Assembly: GCA_030652215.1 (NCBI GenBank) | Contig: JAUSBC010000087.1 | Location: forward strand, 1 to 62,422 | Reading direction: 5' to 3' | Origin: Sideroxyarcus sp. | GTDB taxonomy: Bacteria; Pseudomonadota; Gammaproteobacteria; Burkholderiales; Gallionellaceae | Length of the DNA stretch: 62,422 nt | Program-made: the position numbers and the translations under genes | Notes under the pieces: model-generated | Database searches by the model: none | Told to the model about the DNA's origin: nothing | What the model saw: the letters and a program-made list of their open reading frames with translations, nothing else | Shown here: piece after piece, positions 50,015-58,673 of the stretch | Position numbering within the stretch: the first letter of the stretch is position 1 | Layout: each line of letters begins with the position of its first letter

Positions 50015-50212
50015 GTAGGTTGGGCAAAACGAAGTGTGCCCAACGTTTTGAGGGAAACCCGGATACGGGCGAGACAGGCGATATTGAAGCGGGGGAATGA
50101 CGGTGGGTGTTGTTTATGACGGTATTGTTGGGCACGCTACGCTTCCCCCGCAAGGGGGAGGCCGATGGGTCCCAACGGCTGCGCCGTTACCCATTCGCTC
50201 TGCCCAACCTAC
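50015..50212. repeat. R1 copy and split R1 copy upstream of the iron operon
   Basis: A divergent R1 copy (50015-50044, GTAGGTTGGGCAAAACG) and an 86-nt split R1 (50127-50212). The latter looks identical to 25016-25101, including its inner hairpin CCCCCGCAAGGGGG. The rest of the 49924-50272 gap shows nothing else I can support. Confidence 0.82.
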
Positions 50213-50272
50213 ATGGCTATTTAATACATTGGGGGAAAGCGCAGGAGAGAGCGGTGCGGCAGGGTGCCGCAG

Positions 50273-51046
50273 TTATTCCGTGAAATCGAATTCGGCAATC
50301 AGGATGTGGTGATCGGATGCGTCGGTGGGTTTTACGTTGTAGCGCACTGGGCGCAGATGCCGGTTGTGGAAGATGTGGTCGAGTACATAGGGGCGCTGGC
50401 GCCAGGTGACTTCCGCTTCCTGCACGGTTTTGTAACCCGCCTCGGTAAACTGGCGCACCAGTGAATCGCGGTTGCTGACGTTGAAATCCCCGGCGATCAG
50501 CGCGGGGCCGCTCACGTTGCGTAACTGGTCGACCACGAGACGGCGTTGTTCGGGGTTAACTTCGCTCGAAGATTTGAGCATGAAGTACGCCAGCAGGTGC
50601 GTGTTGAACAGGTGCACCTCGCGCCCGTGCAGCGTGGTCTTGGCGCCGATTAGCAGGCGGTCGGTGGGGGTTTTCTTTTCGCCGTCGAATTCGAATTCGA
50701 TGGGCGGCGAAGGCAGGTCGAGGCGGAAGGTGTCGCGCAACGGCGTTTTGGAGAAAATGGCCAGGCCGATGCCGAACGGCAGCTCGCGCGCATCGGCTTT
50801 CGGGTAGGAAAAATAGCTGTGGTAACCGGCGAGTGCCGCCTTCAAGCGGGTGTAATTGGGCGGCGGGTCGATTTGCACACCGCCGCTCTGCGCATGCTCC
50901 ACTTCCTGCAGCATGATGATGTCGGCATTGCGTCTGTGTATTTCTTCGATGGTCAGATCGAGATCGATGGGAGCCTGTTCGCCTTCGTCCTCAACCCATA
51001 TCTGGCCGAACTGCATATTGAACTGCATGACTTTGAACAGGCTCAT
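50273..51046 (-). CDS. Endonuclease/exonuclease/phosphatase-family protein
   Basis: The 257-residue protein has the EEP fold motifs: MQFNMQFG at the start, IIMLQEVEH with the metal Glu near 46, THLLAYFM, LIAGDFNVSN with the catalytic Asp and Asn near 186, and the C-terminal ASDHHILIAEF. Such enzymes cut phosphodiesters in DNA, lipids or other substrates, and the substrate here is unknown. No export signal. The start is uncertain: ATG at 51046 fits the domain, while an in-frame ATG at 51088 would add 14 residues. Neither has a strong ribosome site. Confidence 0.85.
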   Translation of the reverse strand: MSLFKVMQFNMQFGQIWVEDEGEQAPIDLDLTIEEIHRRNADIIMLQEVEHAQSGGVQIDPPPNYTRLKAALAGYHSYFSYPKADARELPFGIGLAIFSKTPLRDTFRLDLPSPPIEFEFDGEKKTPTDRLLIGAKTTLHGREVHLFNTHLLAYFMLKSSSEVNPEQRRLVVDQLRNVSGPALIAGDFNVSNRDSLVRQFTEAGYKTVQEAEVTWRQRPYVLDHIFHNRHLRPVRYNVKPTDASDHHILIAEFDFTE

Positions 51047-51167
51047 GGGCGGGGCTGGGTCGGGTTGTTCATGCCCATATAATGCCATTGCGGGCGCGTT
51101 GTGCAAACCATTGTGAGAGGAATATTGTGCGGGGTCGTCGGCCGGACGGCAGGGTTGGCACGGGTTT

Positions 51168-54100
51168 TCACTTCAATAGTTTTGCAAATTCTGCGGCCGA
51201 CACGGGCGGGCTGGTGAGATAACCCTGGTAAAGGTCGCAGCCTTTGGACTGCAGGAAGGCGAGTTGCTCGGCGGTTTCCACGCCCTCGGCCAGCACCTTG
51301 AAGCCCAGTATGTGTCCCATCGCGATGATGGTGGAAGCGATTTCCATGTCGTCTTTATGGAATGGGATGTCGTCCACGAAGCTCTTGTCGATCTTCAGGA
51401 TGTCGAGCGGAAAGCGTTTGAGGTAGGACAGCGAGGAATAACCGGTGCCGAAATCGTCGATGGCCAGACGGATATCCTGCGCGCGCAGCATATGCAGCAT
51501 TTTTACCGCAGTTTCCTCCTGCTCCATCAGTGCGCTCTCCGTCAGTTCCAGTTCCAGCCGGTCTGCGGGGAAGCCGGTTTCCGCCAGCACTTTTGCGACC
51601 AGTTCCGCGATGTCGCCGCGCAGGAACTGGTGCGGCGAAAGATTGACGGCCAGCGTCAGGAACGGCAAGCCGTCCTGTATCCAGCGCACGCCCTGCATGC
51701 AGGTTTCCTTCAACACGAACTCGCCGATAGCGTCGATCAGGCCGGTTTCCTCGGCCAGCGGAATGAAGTAGAAAGGCTGGATCAGGCCGCGTTCGGGGTC
51801 TAGCCAGCGCACCAGCGCTTCGGCGCCGACGATGCGGCCGCTGGCGATGTCCACCTGCGGCTGGTAATAGACCTGCAACTGGTGGGCAGCTATCGCGTGG
51901 CGCAGCCGGGTTTCCAGTTCCAGGTGCTCGCCGGCGGCGCGCGTGAGCGAGTCGATGTAGAAACGGTAGGTGTTGCGCCCCTGCTTTTTCGCCTGGTGCA
52001 TGGCGGCATCGGCGTGCTGGATCAACTGGTCGGCAGTGTCGCCGTCATCCGGGAACACGCTGATGCCGATGCTGGCGCCGAGAAACACTTCCTGTGCGCC
52101 GGACAACACGAAAGGCTGCGTCAGCAATTCCAGCAACGCGCGCGCCTTGATGGCCGCATCCTCCGGGCCGTTCATGTGCTCCAGCACCAGCAGGAATTCG
52201 TCGCCGCCGATGCGGGCGAGCATGTCTTCGGCCTGTAAATTGGAAGACAGGCGCGAGGTCAGCGCAACCAGCAACTCGTTGCCGACCGGATAGCCCATGC
52301 TGTCGTTGATGTTCTTGAAGCGGTCCAGGTCGAAGTACAACACGCCGACTTTGCGGTGGTGCCGCTGCGAATGCGTCAGGGAATGAGTCAGGTGCGATTG
52401 CAGCAACAGGCGGTTGGGCAGGTTGGTGAGCGGGTCGTAGTGCGCCAGATGCTCCGCGCGTTCCTCGAATTGTTTGATCTGGCTGAGGTCGGAGAAGGTG
52501 CCCACGTAATGAGTGGTTACACCGCTCGAATTTCTTACGGCACTGATGGTCAGCCACTCGGGGAAAATTTCGCCGTTCTTGCGCCGGTTCCAGATCTCGC
52601 CCTGCCAGTATCCGGTTTCCCGGATGGCAGCCCACATCTTCTGGTAGAAATCCCTGTCCTGGCGGCCGGAATGGAGGATGCTCTGATTCTGTCCCAGCAC
52701 CTCGGCTTCGCTGTAGCCGGAGATTTTCAGGAACGCGCGGTTCGCCGCCAGGATGCGTCCGTCCAGGTCTGTGATGGTTACGCCGTCGTGGCTGTTCTCG
52801 AACACCGTGGCGGACTGGCGCAATGCATCTTCCGTCTTCTTGCGTTCGGTAATGTCGCGGAAGGTCGACATCATGTAGCTCCGGCCTTCGATGGTCATGG
52901 GGCCGGCATTGATGTTGGCGTAGAAGACGGAGCCGTCGCGGCGCTTCATGGGTAAATCCAGCAAAGGCATGTCAGCGCCGGACAACCGATCGTTGAATCC
53001 CTCTTGGACCTCGGGTAGTACTTCCTCAGGATGAATGTCGGAGATGCCAATGCTGCCAAGTTCCTCATGGTCGTAGCCCAGCATGTGTTCCAACGCCGGA
53101 TTGGTCATGGCGAACTTTCTGGTTTCGGCATCGATCAGCGCGATTCCGTCCAGGGAGTTTGCAAAGATGCTGCGGAAGCGGTCCTCGCTTTCGCGCAACG
53201 CCTGCTGCGCAGTCTTGCGTTCGCTGATGTCGCGGAAAACGCCCATCAAATAAGTCTTGCCGTCGATGGTGACCGGCGAAGCGTTAACGTCGGCGTAAAA
53301 CACCGAACCGTCCTTGCGCTTTACCGGCAACTCGGGAGCGAGCGTCATCTCGCCGGCGAATTGTTTTCTGAATCCATCGAGGATGTCGAGCAGCTTTTCC
53401 GTGGGATGGATGTCTTCCACTCCGATGGAGAGTATCTCGTCGTGGCCGTAGCCCAGCATGCGCTCGATGGCCGGATTTGCCATCACGAACTTCCGGGTCT
53501 CGGGGTCCGCAAGCAGTATTCCGTCGATTGCATTGGCAAAGATGTTGCGGAAGCGGTCCTCGCTTTCGCGCAATGCCCGCTCGGTGCGCTTGCGCTCGGT
53601 GATGTCTTCTATCATTGCGACGATATGGCTCACGCTGCCGTCGGTCCCGCGTGTGCACTTGATGTCGAGATTGACGGTGATAGGCGTGCCGTCCTTGCGC
53701 AGAAAACGTTTTTCCAGCGTGTAGCCGTCGATCTCGCCCGTCTTCATGCGCTCGAATTCTCTTACGTTTAAAGCAAGGTCGTCCGGGTGGGTGATGTCTG
53801 CCCAGGTGGTCTTGAGCAATTCTTCATGCGTATATCCCAGCATGTTGCACAAATGGTCGTTGGCATAGAGCCAGGCTTTACTGGTGGGGGAGCTGATCGC
53901 CATGCCGATGAAGGGCAGGTCGTAAAATAATTTTAGTTGCCTGTCCTTGTCGGCCGTCCGGGCATCCATCTCCATCAAGTGCAGGCGCTGCTGCTGGCGC
54001 CACAGCATCAGTACGGCACTTGCCACCACCATGACGGCAATGATCGCCACCAGGCTTACCCAGAACAGCATCTCGCTGAGCAGCGCCATTACCTCGTCCC

Positions 54101-55187
54101 GATCCACCTTGGATACCAGATGCCAGTCGGTACCCACGATCTGGCGTGTGGCCGCCAGTACGCGGACGTGGCGATAGTCGACGGCGTCCAGCGTGAGCGG
54201 CGCGTTTGCCACCATGGAGGCGGCGCCGGGCATTCCTGAACCCGCCAGCGGCAACCGCAGAGACAGTGCCGTACCCTTGCGATGGCGCAATTCGTTCAGG
54301 AATAGTATGTGGTCGCCGTCCCTGCGCACGAGCACTGTCTCGGCGCTGGGGCTCGCGGTGGGCCAGGATTGAATCAGCGGAAACAGGAATTGCTCGACCG
54401 GCGCGCGCAACACAACGAAACCCAACGTACGTTGCGGCCCGGACAGGCGCAGGGGCACGACGTAATCCAGGCGGATTTTGCCGCTGCCGTCGCGGTACAA
54501 ATCGCTACGCTGCGTCGCTCCGCTGCTCAGCGCAAGCGACAGCAGTTGCCGCCAGACCTTTTCCGCGACAGGGTCGGGTGCGACGCCGGCGGACATCACG
54601 CGGCGCCCGTCCGTATACAGCAACACGGGGTCGTTGTGCCGTGTACGGGAAAGCGTTTCGATGCGTGAAAGCATGAAAGACCGGGCCTGCATGTCCCCGT
54701 GCTTCAACCATTGTTCGAGCCTGTCCTTGAAGCCGGCATTCTCGGCGAGCTCGTCCGCATCGTTGCGTCGTTCCTGCAGCCAGGTCTCCACCTGGGCCGC
54801 TTTCAACTGCGCGACGGCGGAAAGATCGTCGATTGCGGTTTGCTGTATGCGCGGGCCATATATTCTGGAAATGCCGTAGCCGAACAGCGGCACGATCAAC
54901 GCCAGGCACAAGAAGATGGCAATCAGGTTGCGTGTCTTGAGTGCGCCGTTGCCCGCCGCGTTAGTCGCGTAGGCGTGGGCCGTCTGGATGACCAACGTTT
55001 GCAGCAGCAGATAAAGCAGCAGCGTCGTAACGAGAACAAAAGCCAGGCCTTTGTACATGCCGATCTGCACCAGCAAGGCAGGGTCGGGCACGGCAAGCAG
55101 CAACAATTTGTCGGATGCAAAAATCCAGAGGCTGGCAAAGGCAGCGTACAACAGGGCGATTCTGGCAGGCGTCAGGCGCTTATCCAT
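51168..55187 (-). CDS. Multi-PAS GGDEF-EAL membrane sensor
   Basis: This 1339-residue protein begins with three membrane helices within residues 10-108, a periplasmic Cache-like sensor at about 109-375 and another helix at about 376-398. Four PAS domains follow, near 421, 547, 672 and 799. The GGDEF domain has an intact motif (ARIGGDEFLLV, about 993) but no RxxD inhibitory site (QAED instead). The EAL domain has EALVRW near 1122, with DDFGTGYSSL and KIDKSFV. PAS 2 and 3 are close copies, each ended by ALRESEDRF. It probably turns an external signal into c-di-GMP changes. Confidence 0.93.
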   Translation of the reverse strand: MDKRLTPARIALLYAAFASLWIFASDKLLLLAVPDPALLVQIGMYKGLAFVLVTTLLLYLLLQTLVIQTAHAYATNAAGNGALKTRNLIAIFLCLALIVPLFGYGISRIYGPRIQQTAIDDLSAVAQLKAAQVETWLQERRNDADELAENAGFKDRLEQWLKHGDMQARSFMLSRIETLSRTRHNDPVLLYTDGRRVMSAGVAPDPVAEKVWRQLLSLALSSGATQRSDLYRDGSGKIRLDYVVPLRLSGPQRTLGFVVLRAPVEQFLFPLIQSWPTASPSAETVLVRRDGDHILFLNELRHRKGTALSLRLPLAGSGMPGAASMVANAPLTLDAVDYRHVRVLAATRQIVGTDWHLVSKVDRDEVMALLSEMLFWVSLVAIIAVMVVASAVLMLWRQQQRLHLMEMDARTADKDRQLKLFYDLPFIGMAISSPTSKAWLYANDHLCNMLGYTHEELLKTTWADITHPDDLALNVREFERMKTGEIDGYTLEKRFLRKDGTPITVNLDIKCTRGTDGSVSHIVAMIEDITERKRTERALRESEDRFRNIFANAIDGILLADPETRKFVMANPAIERMLGYGHDEILSIGVEDIHPTEKLLDILDGFRKQFAGEMTLAPELPVKRKDGSVFYADVNASPVTIDGKTYLMGVFRDISERKTAQQALRESEDRFRSIFANSLDGIALIDAETRKFAMTNPALEHMLGYDHEELGSIGISDIHPEEVLPEVQEGFNDRLSGADMPLLDLPMKRRDGSVFYANINAGPMTIEGRSYMMSTFRDITERKKTEDALRQSATVFENSHDGVTITDLDGRILAANRAFLKISGYSEAEVLGQNQSILHSGRQDRDFYQKMWAAIRETGYWQGEIWNRRKNGEIFPEWLTISAVRNSSGVTTHYVGTFSDLSQIKQFEERAEHLAHYDPLTNLPNRLLLQSHLTHSLTHSQRHHRKVGVLYFDLDRFKNINDSMGYPVGNELLVALTSRLSSNLQAEDMLARIGGDEFLLVLEHMNGPEDAAIKARALLELLTQPFVLSGAQEVFLGASIGISVFPDDGDTADQLIQHADAAMHQAKKQGRNTYRFYIDSLTRAAGEHLELETRLRHAIAAHQLQVYYQPQVDIASGRIVGAEALVRWLDPERGLIQPFYFIPLAEETGLIDAIGEFVLKETCMQGVRWIQDGLPFLTLAVNLSPHQFLRGDIAELVAKVLAETGFPADRLELELTESALMEQEETAVKMLHMLRAQDIRLAIDDFGTGYSSLSYLKRFPLDILKIDKSFVDDIPFHKDDMEIASTIIAMGHILGFKVLAEGVETAEQLAFLQSKGCDLYQGYLTSPPVSAAEFAKLLK

Positions 55188-55285
55188 AGAACACGACTCT
55201 GATGGTCAGGTAGCGAATGTATTATGTATAACCTGCGGACGCAATGGGGAAAACGACGGGGAAAGTGCGCTTCCGGCGTGCCGGA

Positions 55286-55747
55286 TTAACTCTGGATGGC
55301 GGCCGCGATCACCCAATAGCGCGCAAATTTGCCGACCGCCATGAACAGCGCAGCCTGCCACCAGTTAAGGCGTAACCAGCCGGCGGAGAGACACAGTGCA
55401 TCGCCTATGAGCGGCGCCCACGCAAACAACAGCGAAAACACACCGTACTTCCTGACCTGCGCCACATGTTTGAGTTGCCGCCTCTGCCCTTGCGCGGGGA
55501 CCACATCGCTGCCGTCCAGCGGCAACGGCAACATACGCCCCATGCCGAACGTAATCATCCCGCCCAAGGTGTTGCCAAACGAGCTGACCAGCAGCGCCGG
55601 CCAGAACGCTTCAGGATGAAGTGTCAGCACCCCGGCCAGCACGAATTCCGAACCGCCCGGTAGCAGCGTGGCGCCGAGCAGACTGGAAATGAACAATCCC
55701 CACAGGCTGAGATCGTTGGTTAGGTAGGTTTGCAGCGTTTCAAACAT
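55286..55747 (-). CDS. yqaA: DedA/YqaA-family inner-membrane protein
   Basis: The 153-residue protein has about four hydrophobic segments and the SNARE-associated/VTT pattern typical of YqaA: LFISSLLGATLLPGGSEFVL near 18, GNTLGGMITFGMGRMLPLPL near 58, and FAWAPLIGDALCLSAGWLRL near 108. DedA relatives move lipid carriers across the membrane; YqaA's own role is unclear. It lies downstream of the second pilus operon on the same strand, 91 nt away. Confidence 0.9.
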   Translation of the reverse strand: MFETLQTYLTNDLSLWGLFISSLLGATLLPGGSEFVLAGVLTLHPEAFWPALLVSSFGNTLGGMITFGMGRMLPLPLDGSDVVPAQGQRRQLKHVAQVRKYGVFSLLFAWAPLIGDALCLSAGWLRLNWWQAALFMAVGKFARYWVIAAAIQS

Positions 55748-55838
55748 TATGCGGAATCAGATTTGGCCGCGAAACGCAAAGCGGGGTGGGCCGAAGTTGT
55801 GCCGGAAGATATGTGCAGTGGCCGAGCTTGTGCAGAGC

Positions 55839-56477
55839 CTATGGTAGTTGGCCTGCGGCGACCATGCGGTTGAACAGGATGTTAGGCGAGATCCAGATCA
55901 CCTGATCATCGAAACCGGATGTGATGTCATGGCTGACAAATTTGACGTCGCTATTGGCGTTCTCAAGCTCATCTCCTAATGGTGGAGTTGACCAATTGGC
56001 GCCACGCGAAACAATAACGGCTACGGCTGTTTCGGTTAGCGCCGTGGCGCCTGAGCAAGAAAGAGAAGTAGTGCAAATCTTGATTGCGCCTGGTGTGGCC
56101 AGCGTAAATGGTGTACCACTGTCGGCGAATGCATTGGTAACGCCATACTCCAGTGTCGCCCCGTGTGCATCTTTGGCTGTCACTCCTAAATCCTTGTATG
56201 GCAATTTGCCGATGGCAGGTGTAGCGCAGGCGTTTGCATATCCGTCATTGTCGGTGTCCGGGCAGGGAAGAAATTTGTTTGCGAGGGCGTAGCCAACAAG
56301 CGCATCGCGAACTTCATTCATGTATTTGCCGGCTTCATTTCTGCGGCCTTGCTCGATCTGGCTAGATATGGATGGGACCAAGCCGGTCATCAACAATGTG
56401 ACGATCAGCAGGACGATGGCGATCTCGACCAAAGTGAAACCGGCAGCGCGGTTTTGAGTCGGTTTGATGTATTTCAT
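55839..56477 (-). CDS. Type IV pilin/pseudopilin with PCPD motif
   Basis: The 212-residue prepilin has leader MKYIKPTQNRAAG and pilin end FTLVEIAIVLLIVTLLMTGL. The body has FLPCPDTDNDGYANACATPA near 71 and LPYKDLGVTAKD near 93, a pattern shared with the next gene's product. Three or more Cys may form disulfides. Start at 56477 overlaps the stop of the upstream gene by 4 nt. Probably a minor pilin of the second machine. Confidence 0.85.
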   Translation of the reverse strand: MKYIKPTQNRAAGFTLVEIAIVLLIVTLLMTGLVPSISSQIEQGRRNEAGKYMNEVRDALVGYALANKFLPCPDTDNDGYANACATPAIGKLPYKDLGVTAKDAHGATLEYGVTNAFADSGTPFTLATPGAIKICTTSLSCSGATALTETAVAVIVSRGANWSTPPLGDELENANSDVKFVSHDITSGFDDQVIWISPNILFNRMVAAGQLP

Positions 56478-57703
56478 GGCAGGCACCTTAACAGGTCGGC
56501 ACTCGGATTGATTGCGCTAAAGTTCAATGTGCCAATAAAGTCGCTTGAACTGGCGGTTGGTATGGCAAAGGAAGTCAGATTTACGCCTTCAAGATAGTTA
56601 TCTGGATTACCCTTGTCGGTAATGGATATGCGAGCTTGCCATGCGGCCTTTTGCCCACCAAACACGAGCACCCGGTTACAGGCGGCGGTTGACGCACTAT
56701 TGATTGTGATGGGTGCAGGAGTTGAAAGTTGAGTGAGGAGCAACATCTCTTTCCAGTTGTTGCAGAACCTTTGGTTGGCTGCATTGCTGATGGCAGCACA
56801 ATTCAGGTTGTCAGTACCTTTGGTGCCTGCGATAGTAATAGTTTCTACATGACCTGTTTCTACTTGCAGACGAAAATGGACATCGTCCAACAGTAAGCCG
56901 ATTTGGGCCGCAAAATCACTGCGCTTTTGCAGTGCCGACCAAATATCCTGACGAGTTATGTAAATGAACTGATCGTTGATTGAGAGGGTGACGTTGTCGT
57001 TGGCATCACGGTGTTGGTGCGGCAGAATGAACTTTCCAACTGAGATGTCGGCGTTATTGATGTTATGTACGGTGTCATTATCCAGATAGGCTGAAGGAGT
57101 GAAATTGCCGCCGCAGATAGGTGCGCCAGTGCCAGAGCGGTCTTGGGTGGCTGTATAAGAAACGGCGCCAGGTGCCATGATCATGGCAACAATCTCATTT
57201 GGTGCGATTTCATTTCCATCAGTCGCGTAAAGCCTGAGTTTTCCTAAATTGTCCCAATTCATTGTTGCGGTTTTTGGGTTGTTTTTATAATTACCGGAAA
57301 CGGCATACCACAGGCATTCATTCGCGCCATCACGTAGCGCAGGTAGTTCCAAAGATTTCCAGGGCAGTCGACCCACCGTGTTCGCATCAGTCAAGCCGCA
57401 AGTACCATGTTCAATGCCGTCCCCCGTAATACCTGTTGCGTCTATATCCGGGCAAGGCAAAAAGGTGTGGTAGGTGAGTGCTGGATGGATATCACCATAA
57501 GTGACGGCAAAAGCAATCAAGGCATCTTTTGCTTGCGCCATTGCAATCGCAGACGATTCTTGACGTGCCGATTGAATAGCCGAGGAACTGAGCGAGTTAA
57601 CCAATGCGGTGGTAATCCCCAGGATAAGGATCACCAGCATCACCATCAACGCAGCGCCATGCTGGCGTTGCTTCTTGGGAGGGATTGCGCGCAGGAGATT
57701 CAC
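56474..57703 (-). CDS. Large pilin-like protein with PCPD motif
   Basis: The 409-residue protein has a positively charged start (AIPPKKQRQHG), then AALMVMLVILILGITTALVN, like PilX/GspK-type prepilins. The soluble part has FLPCPDIDATGITGDGIEHG and TVGRLPWKSLELPALRDGAN, the same motifs as the smaller pilin downstream. I used the GTG at 57703, 14 nt after the preceding stop. AT-richer codons than its neighbours suggest a different origin or relaxed use. It may cap or extend the pilus. Confidence 0.8.
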   Translation of the reverse strand: MNLLRAIPPKKQRQHGAALMVMLVILILGITTALVNSLSSSAIQSARQESSAIAMAQAKDALIAFAVTYGDIHPALTYHTFLPCPDIDATGITGDGIEHGTCGLTDANTVGRLPWKSLELPALRDGANECLWYAVSGNYKNNPKTATMNWDNLGKLRLYATDGNEIAPNEIVAMIMAPGAVSYTATQDRSGTGAPICGGNFTPSAYLDNDTVHNINNADISVGKFILPHQHRDANDNVTLSINDQFIYITRQDIWSALQKRSDFAAQIGLLLDDVHFRLQVETGHVETITIAGTKGTDNLNCAAISNAANQRFCNNWKEMLLLTQLSTPAPITINSASTAACNRVLVFGGQKAAWQARISITDKGNPDNYLEGVNLTSFAIPTASSSDFIGTLNFSAINPSADLLRCLP

Positions 57704-57717
57704 GGTGCGCCGCCGGC

Positions 57718-58080
57718 CTACTGGTTTTCTTCTGGTGCGGCGGGCGCGATCAGCAGTCGTTGGCCGACCTTGAGCCGCACCGAATTCGGTTTGCCCGGCG
57801 GGGTCACGCTGGCGCTTGCCGGGTTCTTGCCGTTGCTGCGCCCGTCTTCCTGCGCGGTGCCGTTGACCCACACTGTGCGCTTGCCGCCTTGTTTCTGGAC
57901 CACGCCGTTGACGATGATGTAATTGCGGGTGGTTTCGTCTGTCGAGTCGCCGCTGCCATTGGTTGTCTGGTACTCCAACTGTTGGCGTTGTTGCGGGGTA
58001 AAGAATAAGCGTCCCAGTTCGTCCGCCTGGGCGGCGGGGAGCAGGCATGCGAGCAGTAGCGGGATCAGGTATTTGCTCAT
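57718..58080 (-). CDS. Small PilP-like exported protein
   Basis: The 120-residue protein has a signal peptide (MSKYLIPLLLACLLPAAQA). A short beta domain follows (NYIIVNGVVQKQGGKRTVWV, VRLKVGQRLLI), with a flexible Gly/Ser/Pro middle and PAAPEENQ end. Position after the PilO-like gene and the size of the domain suggest a PilP or GspC homology-region equivalent. It overlaps the upstream gene by 4 nt. Confidence 0.68.
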   Translation of the reverse strand: MSKYLIPLLLACLLPAAQADELGRLFFTPQQRQQLEYQTTNGSGDSTDETTRNYIIVNGVVQKQGGKRTVWVNGTAQEDGRSNGKNPASASVTPPGKPNSVRLKVGQRLLIAPAAPEENQ

Positions 58081-58673
58081 GGCGCGTTCCTGTTCTTCAG
58101 GGTGAACCAGCCGCCGCTGCATTCCGCCTTGAGCGGGGCGAGACCGCCGAGGGGATCGGTTCTGGAGAGTGAGCAGCCGTCCAGCATGAACCAGCCGTTC
58201 ATTTGCTTGCGCATTTCGGCGAGGAGGCGCAGCAGTTGTTCTTCGTGCAGCAAGTCGATTTGCAGCGACATGCTGCTGCGGCTCAGTTGAAAGTTGCCTG
58301 CATCGACGGGCGGGTTGGGGGCGTAGGCTTGTTGCGGAGCGATGGTGTATTTGAAATCGAGCACGGCGCCTTGCTGGCGCAGTGCTTCCAGGCCTTCCAT
58401 CCAGTCCAGCCGCTGTTCGTTGCCGATTACTTTTTGTGCCAGCAGCGCGTTGTATTCCAGCGCATACGAGGACATGTTCTCCTGGTCGTTCTGCATGGCA
58501 AGGAGGTGCGTGCGCGATTCGCTGAGCTGGTTTTGCGCGGCTTGCCGGTCTTTGAGCGATTGCTCCAGATAATTTCCGCTCAGATAGATGATCGCGCCGC
58601 TCAGCGCGATGCTGAGCAGCAGGGTGCCCAAGCTCCATTTCATGTCTGCGAGGTCGGCTTTGGAGAAGCTCAT
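58077..58673 (-). CDS. PilO-like membrane protein (second machine)
   Basis: The 198-residue protein has one membrane segment at about 13-32 (WSLGTLLLSIALSGAIIYLS), a coiled coil at about 35-75 and a periplasmic domain (IDLLHEEQLLRLLAEMRKQM, GWFMLDGCSLSRTD). Two Cys (DGC and AEC) probably pair. The layout is that of PilO/GspM. It overlaps both neighbours by 4 nt. Confidence 0.75.
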   Translation of the reverse strand: MSFSKADLADMKWSLGTLLLSIALSGAIIYLSGNYLEQSLKDRQAAQNQLSESRTHLLAMQNDQENMSSYALEYNALLAQKVIGNEQRLDWMEGLEALRQQGAVLDFKYTIAPQQAYAPNPPVDAGNFQLSRSSMSLQIDLLHEEQLLRLLAEMRKQMNGWFMLDGCSLSRTDPLGGLAPLKAECSGGWFTLKNRNAP

